From Myxocyprinus asiaticus (Eukaryota; Chordata; Actinopteri; Cypriniformes; Catostomidae), in the NCBI RefSeq assembly GCF_019703515.2, contig NC_059351.1, positions 18,321,501-18,385,500 of the forward strand: 64,000 bases of DNA, read 5' to 3'. Below are positions 1 to 46,399 of the stretch, one piece after another. The position numbers were made by a program, and so were the translations under genes. The notes beneath the pieces were generated by a model that was not told where the DNA came from, ran no database searches, and saw nothing but the letters and a program-made list of their open reading frames with translations. How positions within the stretch are numbered: the stretch's first letter is position 1; the number at the start of each line of letters is the position of its first letter.

Positions 1-370
1 AGACAGGTTCTTGACGTGTTTCAAGAGATTCACCCATCTATTATTTAAACAGACATTAAAATTTCAGTAACATCAACACAAACATTTTATAAAGAAAATG
101 ATGCCTATATTTAGGACCAAAAATATTTTTTGCATTGTGACATTATTTTTATGCACATTTTCACTCCAAATTCAGATTACTGTAATGCATCAATTATTAC
201 TGTTGTTACCATGATGGGTCTAGAGTTTTCTGTTTTAATTCATTCTCATTATTCTCAGTGGTGATTCTCATTACTGAAATTAAATATTTTTTTTTGTTGC
301 TAAAGGCAGTACAACAAATTTAAATACTTTGCAATTTGAATTATATATAAGAATTTTTTTTTTACCTTAT

Positions 371-1542
371 TAGTGGTCGACCGATATATCGGCGAGGCCG
401 ATAAATCAGCCAATATTCAGAATTTTTTAATTATCGGCAGTGGCTGATAAATGTTCCCGTTTGCCCGACTGGATTCTTAAGGCCACGAGGGCACAGAGAA
501 TTGCCTTCTTGCATGTGAAAGAGTATCTGAGACATGTAAACGACCAATCATAGTTTGTTTTGTTGTTATGTGCCATGGTGTTACTACAATAATAGAGCTG
601 TGTGCAACAAAGTCTCATTTAAACAGTCCGCATTACAGAGCCACGACACGTAAAGTACTCGCCTGTTTCCTTCCCCATCTCTCTCCTCAACAGTTCCCTT
701 TATCTCTCATCTGTCTTGTCTAATGATAAAAAGGCAAATATCAATAAAACTTCTATCATACACTACCTGCAAATATGCGGATATCTCATTTAAACCGATG
801 TAATTCATGAACCTCACAAAAATCCAGCATTTTCTTCCCGTCCAGCGGTAATCTAATATCTTCCTCTGAAGTGCATATTCTATAAGCCAGAATAAAAAAC
901 TTCAGGTTAAGGATCAAATGTTCCTCTGATAATTCACAAATCATGATGGTCAGTCCGTGATAATCCAAGCAGGTGATCTAAGGCATTTAAACTCTCAGTA
1001 GATTGCTGCTGCTCTTGCTGGATCCGCACGAGCGTGTGAGTGCAACTTCGAAGTAAAAGCGTTTCACGTGCACTATGAGTAAATGCCATTTTCACTGTGT
1101 ACTGTATGTACAATTGGTTTGACTGGGTCTTTCATGAAAAAATGCGATTGATAATGCGCAGATGCCATCCATTGTTGCTGGACTATTGTGTGTACTGTCA
1201 TTTCCTTCTTTCTAATATTTTAACTATTTCTTCATGCAGAAATAAATTACATACATTTTATGACTAATCAGAAATCGGAAAAAAAATGCTATCTATCATT
1301 TAAAACACAATCTTATTTTTAAAGATATTTAAATATAGTAAAAGGTTATTAATATAACTTATTAATATAAGTTTATGTGAAATTTAGTTAATATAGTGCT
1401 AAATAAGAGTTAAATTTTTTTATTTGAAATTTTACGTTTATTTACTATATTTGTATTGTTTTGCATTGTATCGGCCTATCGGCCACCCTGTTCTCTGGAT
1501 ATCGTCATCGGCCATTAAAAACCCAAATCGGTTGACCACTAA
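371..1542. mobile_element. Non-autonomous DNA transposon with TAGTGGTCGACCGAT ends
   Basis: The left end tagtggtcgaccgat matches the reverse complement of the right end atcggttgaccacta, with one mismatch. Both ends carry ATCGGC-rich sub-terminal repeats (371-430 and 1470-1540). The interior has no transposase. Fragments of the same family lie at 28738-29103 and 34470-34570. Confidence 0.75.
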
Positions 1543-1863
1543 CTGTAATGAGAATTAGTTTTTTTTGCATGGTGGTAATAAGAATTTGGGGGGAGGGGGT
1601 GCAATGTGATTAGTTATTAAATATATTTACTAATTAATATATCAATTATTAAAAATATAAATTACAATATATATTAATATTATAGATATTTGTATATAAT
1701 TATTAATATTTTAATTAATATATTTAGCATTATATGCATAATTTAAGTTCTTATTTTACCGAGATATTTTCTTGATAGGTTTCATGGGATTCCTCCATCT
1801 AATTCATTTTCAGCAGACCTTTGAATGTCAGTAACACAAATTTTGTCTCCTGTTTCTCCTCAG
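1543..1863 (+). other. AT-rich intron remainder
   Basis: Dominated by aattaatatattta-type sequence. Nothing recognisable except tttcttgataggtttcatggg at 1769-1790, which resembles the window start (ttcttgacgtgtttcaagag), both from the dispersed repeat family noted at 46400. Confidence 0.4.
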
Positions 1864-36602
<34,739 letters not shown>

Positions 36603-38664
36603 GCCTGTACCCCAGTAACATCCTGCCACGTCAAGCTGACACCTCAAACACAGCTAAAACGCCTCCAAATGCAGTTTGTTTTTAACTAAAGAGACTTTGA
36701 ATGCCTTCTGAAAACCATAACAAACCAAACACCTCATATCACATGGTACTACACGTGTCCCATAATGCCTTTCTGTGTGTGCGAATCCACACACACTACA
36801 TCACAGCACTAGACGTACAGTTAATCTGCATACACCTCACAATATCAAGTGTTTTCATTAGATATTTCATTTCATCCACGTGCACACGCTTTGACGTCTC
36901 AATTTCAGCAGTTGGGGCAATTTTTCCTTTGTCTTCTATTTTGAAGAAAATATTTGAACGTGTATTATATAATAACGTACATTGTTGTTTAAAATGTGAT
37001 TGCTGAGAATGTGCTCCGTGGACATTTTGCCCTGAACAACAGTTAAAGCATTTGAGTCGGATTATATTTGGCTTCCTGTGGACATCGAATGTACTGGAGT
37101 GCCAACCAGCATAAGGAATTACAGCGTAGCATTCTTTAAACGCCAGGTGAACTGCTGTGTACAAATATATAAATTATTGTAACTCACAAACTATAACTTT
37201 TAGGCAATATGATGTAAATCCAGTTTATTTTCTGTTCTGTGGGTGAATCTTTCAAAGGCATGTCCTGTTTCACCCCAAAATCCACAACTAAATAAGAAAA
37301 TTAAGCCTGTTTTTAAGACACCTAAGCATTGTTACATTATATTAATGACAATTTATCCATAAATTTCATTACTGTAATGACAAATGGGTCAGATCATAAT
37401 CTAAGAGACCTGATATCAGTCAGGTCTCTTTTTATTTTATTTTATTATTATTTTTTGGAGTACTACTTTTGGAGTAGTTACTATGTTTTGCTTTTGCAGG
37501 GCAGAATTGTACTTTTAAATAATGTTTTTTGTTGTTGTTTTTCACATTACAGTAATGAGAATTAGTGGGGAAGATGTGCCTAATTGTTATGAAAATAGGA
37601 ACACAATGCAAAATATCTTAATGGTCCTTAGAATATGCTTTATTTTCATCATTCAAAATATTTTCTTTTGTTTTTGGGGTGAAAAATAATGGTGACATGT
37701 TCTTGACAGTTTCTGTGAGATTAACCTGTGTATACTGTGTCAAATGTATGCATGTTTTATAACAACATAAAGGTAATTTTATTGTGTTAAAAGCTAAATC
37801 TTCTTAAGTTATGATAAAGTAGGGCTGAACTTTTGTATTAATGAAAGTCGTCCATGTTCAGGTTTCTGTTTTTTGGAGTCTGGACGCAGACGTTTTGTTG
37901 TGTTTGCGAAAAAGAGATCATCACAGATTTTTTTATTGTCTAAATGTGTATTTTCATCTTGCGTCATCTTGACACATCAGTTGCATATTCATAAAGGGTT
38001 TGGGCATTTGTAGTAGATCATCTCTCCCTTGTGAAAGGGGACATTTAAAAGTGAGGACATTTTCAAAAGGAATGAAGCCAGCAATTCATCCAATATTTTC
38101 AGTGTCAAAGGTACAAATACCTCCTGATGTAATGTCACATCCTGCTTTTTTAATTTCAACTGTTTCTCAGAGGGCTTTTAGTTTGGCTTTGAAATGTATC
38201 GGTGGCACAATCTTCTTTGTCTCTGTTCTTGTATTTTGTTTTATTTTCCTATTTTATTTCATGTGTGAGCATTCGTTTGTGTTTTTTGTCGATGTTCAGG
38301 GCTCAAGGCTTTCCAAATGACAGATTCTTTATAATAATAATGGCCTTAAATATTCACCATCTTCAAACCCCGTCCGTCCACCGAGTTACTTCAGGAAGTC
38401 ACATATCATTCTCTGTATCAAAGACCCTTGAATATCTGCAGATATATTTATGGATGTCTTGTATTTATAAAATTATAAAATGATTCTAGGTAATGCCAAT
38501 ATTTTAAAGACAATTAATTTCATGCATAAATGTAGGTGTTATTTTATATTCATTTACTCCTCATGAGATTTCGGAAGTAACAGGTGGTTGTTTTGTTATC
38601 ACAGTAAATATACTAAATAATGTCATTGACGAAGATTCTGAATAAAATGATCTGGAACTGTTTT
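36603..38664 (+). other. tpp2 3' UTR, probable
   Basis: About 2 kb after the tpp2 stop with no recognisable gene. It holds short ORFs without coding character and one segment (about 37540-37720) related to the dispersed attacagtaatgag family. The clean AATAAA at 38641 is the best end point seen, so the UTR is inferred to reach about 38660. Confidence 0.5.
38641..38646 (+). promoter_or_regulatory. Candidate poly(A) signal of tpp2
   Basis: Canonical AATAAA about 2.04 kb past the stop, followed within 40 bases by a T-rich stretch (ctgtttttcatc). No earlier canonical hexamer was noticed in 36603-38640. Confidence 0.5.
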
Positions 38665-39837
38665 TCATCCTGAATTTATTATTGATAACAGAAGTTACAC
38701 TTTTTTTTTATTACAAATGTATTAAAAAATTAAAGTATTATAAAAAATGTACTGTTTTTAGATGTAGTTTTATGCTAATATGCACAATAGTGTTTGCGAG
38801 AGCGTTGCATGACACGATTGTTAAATCATTCTTTTTTAAAGGCTGTTAAACACCACATGCTACATCACTACACGGTAAGCAGTTTTCTCAGTATTTTACA
38901 TTATTCAGTCAAACTCTGTTGTATAATTATACACTAACATTTTTCCACACTTTGTGAAAGTACAAATATACAGTAAAACTCTCAAATGCAATCTGTATTT
39001 TAGTTACAAATGTTACCCTTGAGTTCAACATCCTCCTCAAACTTATTAATTTCCCTCGACTGACTTTTTATTGTTCAATAATTATGCCAAAACATATGCC
39101 CTTACTTATTTGTGTGTTTTTGTGAAATTGCATTCAACTTGTGTTGTATATTTGTGTAAAGTATTATAGTTACAATCTGTCTGCATGGCTTTGTTCACAA
39201 TACACACAATTTGAATTTGTTTTTCAAATCCCTTCTTGAGGGAAAGACTGTTCACACTATTATTTAACCATTATTCAATCCGTCCAAATCTAATCAGCCA
39301 ATCCAGTTTTGCTTTGGTTCCTTAAACAAACTGCTGGCTGTGTGCCACAGTCATGTAGACCACCTTCTCTTCTTCTTCTGCCAGCAGTATGATTTGGAAA
39401 TCCCTCTTAAAGCAGTGTGTAAATTTCACAATTTTTTGGCCCAGATATGAGTTGTGGTGACCACAATGAACACCAAACCACGACCTGCCCTAAGCTCTAA
39501 AACAGTTTAACTATTAAAGTGAAATGGGAGTGGATCCATCTCCAGGAACTTTGAGAATGCAAGTACCTACGATTGTAAAACCGTTATCGGTTTCGGAAAG
39601 CATTTGTGTCTTTATTCATAGTACTCAGAGTACTACTTCAATCAAATTAATTGAAAATTGACACCAACCGCAGGTCACTCTGTGAGGCTGTAGGGTTTCA
39701 GAAAGTCTGTAATTATGAAAGAAATAAACCTCTCGTTGAGAACTTCCCCACCTCGGTAATGCAAGACTTTTCTGTAGAGGTGCATAAAGCATATGCTTTC
39801 CTAATGAACCTGACTATAAGATGAGTTCATCCTGTTC
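38665..39837 (+). other. Intergenic, no clear feature
   Basis: AT-rich sequence between the tpp2 poly(A) site and a MITE. No conserved coding frame seen on either strand. Confidence 0.45.
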
Positions 39838-40233
39838 TTAAAGGAATGTTCCGGGTTCAATACAAGTTAAGCTCAATCGACATCATTTGTTGGTATGGCA
39901 TAATGTTGACTACCAAAAAAATTTATTTCGACTCATTCCTCCTTGATGTTGATTACCACACACACACAAAAATCTAAAATCTAGGTTACAGTGAGGCACT
40001 TACAATGGAAGTGAATGTGGCCCATTTTTGGACTGTTTAAACAGAAATGTGAAGCTTATAATTTTATAAAAGCACTTGCCTTAATTCTTCTGTTAAAACT
40101 CATGTATTATTTGAGCTGTAAAGTGCCTCACTGTAACCCAAATTTTTGCTTTTTGTGTGTGTGTGGTAATCAACATTATGCCACAAATGCTTTCGATTGA
40201 GCTGAACTTTTATTGAACACAGAACATTCCTTT
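39838..40233. mobile_element. MITE with TAAAGGAATGTTC ends
   Basis: Left taaaggaatgttccgggttc, right (reverse complement) taaaggaatgttctgtgttc. A sub-terminal block (aagttaagctcaatcgacat) is also seen in the related element at 44255-44797. Confidence 0.78.
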
Positions 40234-40255
40234 AATCGAAGAAACTAAACAGGCT

Positions 40256-40438
40256 TTAGCATATCAAAGACTCAGTTGGGACGTCATCTTTCTTGCCTGA
40301 CTGCAAGGATGTCAGTTCCTCATTGGTAGTGTCCTCATCCAATTCCTTGTCTTCATCTATTATCTCTTCAGGTCTTTCAAAATTTGTTTTTATTTGTCTC
40401 TGTTTCTTATCTTTGGTGTGGCCTTCATTTGTCACCAT
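40256..40438 (-). CDS. Short acidic ORF of unknown origin
   Basis: 60 codons starting MVTNEGHTKDKKQRQIKTN, then rich in E/D (EEIIDEDKELDEDTTNEELT), ending ESLIC and TAA. No family recognised. It lies on the same strand as, and 1.3 kb beyond, the METTL21 relics, whose C-terminal tails are also acidic, so it may be a tail remnant of a further copy. Codon quality alone does not prove expression. Confidence 0.25.
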   Translation of the reverse strand: MVTNEGHTKDKKQRQIKTNFERPEEIIDEDKELDEDTTNEELTSLQSGKKDDVPTESLIC

Positions 40439-41121
40439 ATTATTTATGTCACCATATTTTGGCCAAAGGGGGCAGTGTTGTTGAACGTATGGACACTTGT
40501 GAACACCAATTTCCAGGTGAAATGTCCACAGGGTGGTGAGAAAAGTGAGTTGTATTTTTAGATGTAAATTCTATAATGGAGTAAAGGGGATGCATTCCCT
40601 CTAACCCAAACCCCAACCCTAAATGTAACCGTCAGTGGTGTAAAATTTAATCTTAAAGGGAAAATGCAACCTCCAAATCATTCTCATTATTATGTGAATG
40701 CTATTACTTTCTGGTTTCTATGGGACCAGAACCTCTGAGGCTGCTCGCTCAACATGCTATCACTATCACCACAAGAAAAGATAAACACATTTAAATTGAT
40801 GCAAAAATGTCTGATGGGGAATGGTAGTTGTCAGCTGAATGGGGTCGATTTCAGGGTACACAAACAAGTGGATCTACAGTTATTGAATGCTTCATGAAGA
40901 GACTCACCGCTGGCCTTATCATGGCACCATAAGAATAAATGGATTCTTAAATACTGATATTATGGCCCAAAAAATAGTAAATCTCTTTGCCAGGTGTATA
41001 GTAGACAGTTGGAGCCCAGTATCTTCAAGAAAGCAGTTTGTTTTTCTGTTGTCTGGTTCAGCTATAGAAAAGACAGAACAGAGAAGCATTCTCAACGGAA
41101 GTAATCACTGCAGCTGATAAT

Positions 41122-41447
41122 CACTGTAAAAATGTTAAGATACTGGAGGCACCATTTGGGGTTCCTCAGGTGCCTCAATGGCAAAACCTGCAGACACCTA
41201 GAAGCCTCAAATATTCTATTTATGTACTCAAAGAACTTCAAGAAATATTTCAAGAGCCCTCAAAAGCCTTTCCCTTATGATGGGGTTACTTAAGGAACTG
41301 TTGTCAGTCCTTAGAGATTTCTTGCAGGAACTAAAAATAAATTTCTCAGAACTGAAAAGGTGTCTGGAGGATCTCCAAAGGGTTCTGCGGGTATGGCAGT
41401 TATGGAACCCCAGATGATGCCTCCAGTATCCTTTAATTTTTACAGTG
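41122..41447. mobile_element. MITE with CACTGTAAAAAT ends
   Basis: Left cactgtaaaaatgttaagat, right (reverse complement) cactgtaaaaattaaaggat. Both continue tactggaggca and .ggggttcc. Interior non-coding. Confidence 0.82.
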
Positions 41448-41702
41448 GTACGAGGGCTATTCAATTCCATTCTTGGATGGCCACATCCTGGAGATTTTCA
41501 AGTAATCCTGAAGACCTTGATTAGATAGTTCAGGTGTGTTCGATTGGGCAGCTATACTCTGCAAACACCTCCGGAAAAGAAATTTAATAGCCCTGGTGTT
41601 AGACATTTACGATTTGAAATACCAACCCATTTCCTCTTGGGATCTTCCAGAGTCCTGTAATTCTTCATGTATCTGTTTCTGCTCCAAGTCATTTTCTTAG
41701 CT

Positions 41703-42953
41703 CTATGGATGGTCAGACTCAAACACATTTTCAACATAAGCTTCCTCTTCCTCTGCACTGTTCTCTTTTTCCCAGCAGGTCTTGGTTCCCCAATATCTTT
41801 CTGTTTTGACTCAAGGTCTTAATCATGTTTGATACATTCTTGCAAATCCTGTGCATCCTCTTGTCATTCTTCTTGCTTTCCTCTTGTTCCTCACTCATCT
41901 CTTGAACCAGGTAACCCTTCTCTGACATCTTGCTGGTTGCTACATAAATTCTCACATCAACCAGCTCGGCAATCAATGTGGAATTAAAAGATCTGTGGAA
42001 GTCGTCAATGAAGCCCAGTTCAGAGGCGTAGTGGACTTTATTAGCCCAGACGAGAGTCGTTCCCGGCTGGCAGACGTAATGCATGGTGACCAGCAGCTCA
42101 GACATGTAGTCGTGGTGGCAGACCACATCTGTTGCCAAGACGTAATCATAATGGTGTGTAGATCTTGGGAAGTTTCCTCTAGCATGTGATCCCAGCACAG
42201 TTCTGTCACCAGTGACTCGTGTCTCCAGCACCCTCTAGTGTTCCTGCTGAGGTTGCATGTCAGGTTACTCAGAATCTCTGTTAAATCCATGGCTATTTGG
42301 CACCTATAGAGAGGTTTCACTGATTATCTTGCAAGATACGAATTCATAAACATCAACAGACTAAAGGCTTGTTCACATTAAACTTTGCCTGGTGATATTC
42401 TTCTGGTGAAGAAGGCGTTGGCTGATGTTTAGCGAGTGTGAAACCCGTAAAGTCTACTTGCCAAGCAGCCTCTTTTTTTTTTTTTTATGCTGCCCACTTT
42501 ACTCTGGGAGAGTGAAGTTATAAGGAAACTTGCCGCTAAAATTATTTCCTTGTCAATTGTGAATGTTCAGTGTAGCAATGTATGAAGCACCACCCACACA
42601 GAGGTCACTACTGTTCAATACAGTGAATTTGTCAAAGATTATCAAACTTGAACTCCACATAACATTTGTGTTGGGAAATTTCTTCACCACCACAAGTCCA
42701 TCATTCACCTGTGGAATTTCTCTGTGCAAAAGTAAATGCGATCAAGCGTGTCAGGTAAAGAAGAGTGCCTCCAGGAACAGGGATGGGAAACACTGCCTTA
42801 AGACTTGCCATAACACTAAATAGACTCACCCAACTGTGTGGCTACAACTGAAATTAAACCAGTTCCAGCTCCAAGTTCAAGCACTGATTTGTCGAGTAAA
42901 TTAATCTGTTGTCGCCCCTTTGGTGTTTCCAAGAATCAACAAAGTGAAAGTGC
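41703..42953 (-). pseudogene. METTL21-family methyltransferase relic, copy 1
   Basis: Class I SAM-dependent protein-lysine methyltransferase of the METTL21C/E type. Exon 42830-42953 codes ALSLC, then in-frame TGA, then FLETPKGRQQINLLDKSVLE and LGAGTGLISVVATQLG, with the motif I GAGTG intact. It has an acceptor (cgtatag) and donor (ggtgagt). Exon 41703-42303 codes MDLTEILSNLTCNLSRNT and TELCW, then, one frame on, NFPRSTHHYDYVLATDVV, the QPGTTLVWAN strand and an acidic tail. Lesions: TGA, about four bases lost near 42293, a one-base loss near 42200. Known vertebrate order puts METTL21 genes next to TPP2. Confidence 0.85.
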
Positions 42954-43193
42954 CTATACGAAAGTAGACATAGTACATAATGTACATTATGCCAATTTTG
43001 GGGTCTCTCAGTCGAACTCTATAATGCCACCATCAGCTCAAATTTTAACTTTTCTTTTGCTTATAACATTTGAACGATGTGGTCTAGAAACATAATTTTG
43101 TTTTCCTCTGACTCTTTGGCTCATGCCGAGATAAATGCATACCCTGATGCTTAGTCATGTAATTGCTGCTTACAGCTATATTTATAATTAAAA

Positions 43194-44090
43194 TCACTGA
43201 CCAGATTTCTGTTCTATAATTATCTCAGAGCAGCTCTCAACATCTTCAACTTCACTCTCTTCAGTTTCAACTTCACAGATTGTATTATCTTCCTCTTCAT
43301 CCTCTTCTTTGATGTTGTTCAGATGTCCAACTTCTGACTTTAATGCTTCCACCTGATTTTGTGTATAACCTTGCCGTTACCAGGGCTTCTATAAATTGTG
43401 GCTTCTTTTTCATGTCCTTCTGAATCTCCTCTATAAACGTTTGATCTGTCAGAACTGTCCTTGCCGTGCCATCTTCCATCATCTTTTGCTTCTGTATTTC
43501 CTTACAATTGTTCTCTAGATTACCAGTCTCTGATTCCTGTCTCATCTCACCAGATGTTTGCTTTGACTCTTTCTTGACCATCTCGACAATCATCTCCTCC
43601 TTGTTCTCTTCCATCACGATCCCTTGGTCACTTCTGTCATCATTAGTCCACTCTCTTCTTTCATGGTGGCAGAATAAATCTTCACCCCTCTGTTATCTTC
43701 AAGCAGGTTGGTGTTGAAGGTTTTTTTGAAGTTATCTTTAAACACCAGATCAGATTCTAAACGGATCTCATTGGCCCAGATGAGGGTTGTGCCCGGCTGG
43801 CAGAAATGCCGCATGGTGACCAGTAATTCTGCGAGGAAGTCATGATCCCGAGGACTTCTGGCTGGTCAGTTGCCATCACCCAGGCACCTGGTGATGATTG
43901 TACACATTTAAAAGGATGACACAACCATATATATTGATAATAATGAGCCATAGAGTTTTTAGTAGTACCGACCCAATAAACTGGCCACAATGGACACAAG
44001 ACAAGTGTTGGCTCTGATCTCCAGCACCGCCTTGTCGAGATGATCAACCGTCATTCGATAAGACACGAGATAGTGGCACAGAGCCAGTGC
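43194..44090 (-). pseudogene. METTL21-family methyltransferase relic, copy 2
   Basis: Exon 43973-44090 (118 nt, same phase as copy 3) codes ALALCHYLVSYRMTVDHLDK, then AVLEIRANTCLVSIVASLLG, so motif I GAGTG has become RANTC. Exon 43194-43887 begins GAWVMATDQPEVLG and then jumps, with a frame change, to HDFLAELLVTMRHFCQPGTT, losing about 50 residues including the DYV...DVV motif. It continues IWANEIRLESDLVFKDNF and then a Glu/Lys-rich tail in three successive frames, ending IIIEQKSGQ and TGA. Confidence 0.82.
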
Positions 44091-44254
44091 CTGTATTTGA
44101 ATTCAGAAAATGTATTATGGTGATGAGCAATTAGCAATAAATGTACAAATTATTAAAAGTGAAGTGTGTAATTTTTGTGCCAAACATTACAGGGCGATGT
44201 TTTAAAAGCGTTACAGTGTTTATTGTCTTTCGAATGTCAAACTGCCAGTGGATT

Positions 44255-44797
44255 ACTGATAGTTGGCTCTGAACTTCACAAGTTAAGCTCAATCGACAGC
44301 ATTTGCTGCATAATGTCAACCACAAAAATGTGTACGACTTGTACAAAAATCTTTACAATTTACAAGGCACTTACAATGGAAGTAAATGGGGCCAATTTCA
44401 AAAGTATAGCCACAAGACTATTACAATATGATTTCAGTGTGATAAAATCTCTTACCTTTTCTTTGTAAAGGTATATCCATTTAACAAATTCATTGCCATG
44501 ACGACGCAATGCCGTAAAGTCTAAAATGACCATTTAAACAACTTTAAGCTCAAATAATACACAAAAGATGAATTTATGTAAGTGCTCTTAGAAAATGAAA
44601 GCTTCACATTTCTGTCTTTAAACCCTCCAAAAATTGGTCTCATTCACTTCCACTGTAAGTGCCTCACTATGTACCTCGATTTTTGCTTTTTTTAAAGAAA
44701 ATTAGGGATTTAGAAATTTTTTAGAAATGTTTTTTAATCAACATTATGCCACAAATAGAGCTTTACTTGCACTGAACCTAGAATATTCCTTTAACAT
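44255..44797. mobile_element. Degraded relative of the 39838 MITE
   Basis: Contains caagttaagctcaatcgaca, ttacaatggaagtaaatggg and a right end ...gaacctagaatattccttta, matching the first copy in order. The left terminus is lost. Confidence 0.65.
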
Positions 44798-45799
44798 CCA
44801 AATAATTACACGCTTCACTTTTAAACAATTAAAAAAAAAATTGTACTCTCATCCCATCACTTGAAGAGTTCATCTACCTGTACAGGTAAATGTAAACTTA
44901 TTGATTCTGTCTTGTCCTCTAATCCAGGGGGACTCCTGCGACTACATCTTCAGCATTCACAGTCCGGTAATACACCAGCAGCATCATCAAACTTCAAGGG
45001 CATCACACCGACAGGGCTCAAATTAACTGTAGACGCATGAAGCCACGGCACTCACATACACAAACAGAGAAAAACAGAGCACGTCTATTTGAGGAAACAG
45101 TTTGAAGTTTTTGTTGGCACAAAAAGGTAGATGACGATAAACTATTGCTCCCCTGAGAAAATCAAGCTCATTCAGAGTGCAAGCTGCCTCACTCCTAACT
45201 TGTTATCAGATTATGTAGTAAACAGATGCTTGATATGTAAAGGGGATATACCATTAGTCTGACTCAAGGGAGCTCTGCATTACTCCTCCTATAGCAATCA
45301 CATGATATGACTTCTATGTTTGCTTTGGAACGCTATAATTCATTTAATTTGAGGTATATTGTGATTTTGAAGGACATACATTGCACAAATGTATTACTTT
45401 TGGGTAAATCTCACAAAACCTTTCTAAAACATGTCCATCTCATATATATACATACATACATACATACATATACATATACATATATATATATATATATATA
45501 TAAAACACACATATATGTAAATGTTTAGAATACATTTAGAGTAATAAGATTTTGCATTGTGACTATTTTAATGACAATTTAGCACATTTTACACCCTAAT
45601 TTGTCGCTACCACACTGCAAAAAGTCCAGTTGCTATTACTATAAAATAGATATGATTTAAATTGTAGACTAATGTGCTTAATTGTGATGAAAATGTCATG
45701 TTGCAGAAAAAATATATTCTTAAAAACAGGCTTAATCTTCCTTAAATTGTTGATTTAAATATTTTTTTATTTAAAAAAATTCTTAAAGGTATAAATAAC
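44798..45799 (+). other. Intergenic, microsatellite and dispersed-repeat pieces
   Basis: A catacata/tatata microsatellite at 45444-45502 and a segment (45610-45780) of the attacagtaatga family (taattgtgatgaaaatgtca; aacaggcttaatcttcctta). No gene recognised. Confidence 0.45.
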
Positions 45800-46390
45800 A
45801 AAGTAAAAGGGAAAGGTGAGAACCGGATGAAGAATCAAAGTAATGTTTAATCAAACAAAAAGACATAAAAATAAACACAGGCAGGGCAGCTGCCCATAAC
45901 TCTCTCTCTCTCTCTCACGAACTGAGGCCTCCGGTCGCCTTTATCCCTCTCAAGGGCTTGATTAGCCTGATTAGGGGCCGGGTGTGCAGCATCACGACCC
46001 GGCCCCACACTCCTCCCTCCTACACTCCTCGCTCCTACACTCCTCCCTCCTTTCCTTTCATGACCGGCAGGTCATCCCCGCCTCTTCGGACCTGGGATGG
46101 TGACAAGGGGAGGGAAAAAACAACAACAAAAATACGAGAGGGAAAGGCCAACACGGAGCGACAGCAGGAGAGAGAGAGGAGAGAGAGAGAAAAAAAAACT
46201 TTCGGTTCTCCGACACGCCATACCTTGGTGCTGTGCCACTCCTCCACCCTCTAGTGAACGACAGCCGCACCTCCCCAGGCGGATCGGAGGCAGTCCTCCA
46301 GCCCCTGGCGGACGGAATGCCCCACCGCGTTTTCGGCGGACGGTAGGGGTCCCCCGCCTCTGGCAGCAGTTCTCCCGCACTCTCTTGCAC
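45800..46390. other. GC-rich, low-complexity island of unknown nature
   Basis: A (CT)8 run, then ccggccccacactcctccct-type CT-rich sequence, a GA-rich stretch (46140-46195) and GC-rich sequence to 46385, in a region otherwise AT-rich. ORFs here are biased R/E or P/S reads of the repeats. It could be part of an LTR or another retroelement, but no LTR ends or coding domain were found. Confidence 0.4.
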
Positions 46391-46399
46391 TGATTAAGC

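Noticed and set aside
1..360. Possible upstream tpp2 exon at the window start
   Set aside because: No frame here resembles the TPP2 N-terminus (residues 1-98). The start matches the dispersed ttcttgac repeat family instead.
36701..37164. 101- and 122-codon ORFs just after tpp2
   Set aside because: On both strands of the probable 3' UTR. No recognisable family and no splice context.
46058..46393. 98-110-codon ORFs on both strands
   Set aside because: Biased R/E or L/S reads of low-complexity GA/CT-rich DNA. No conserved domain.
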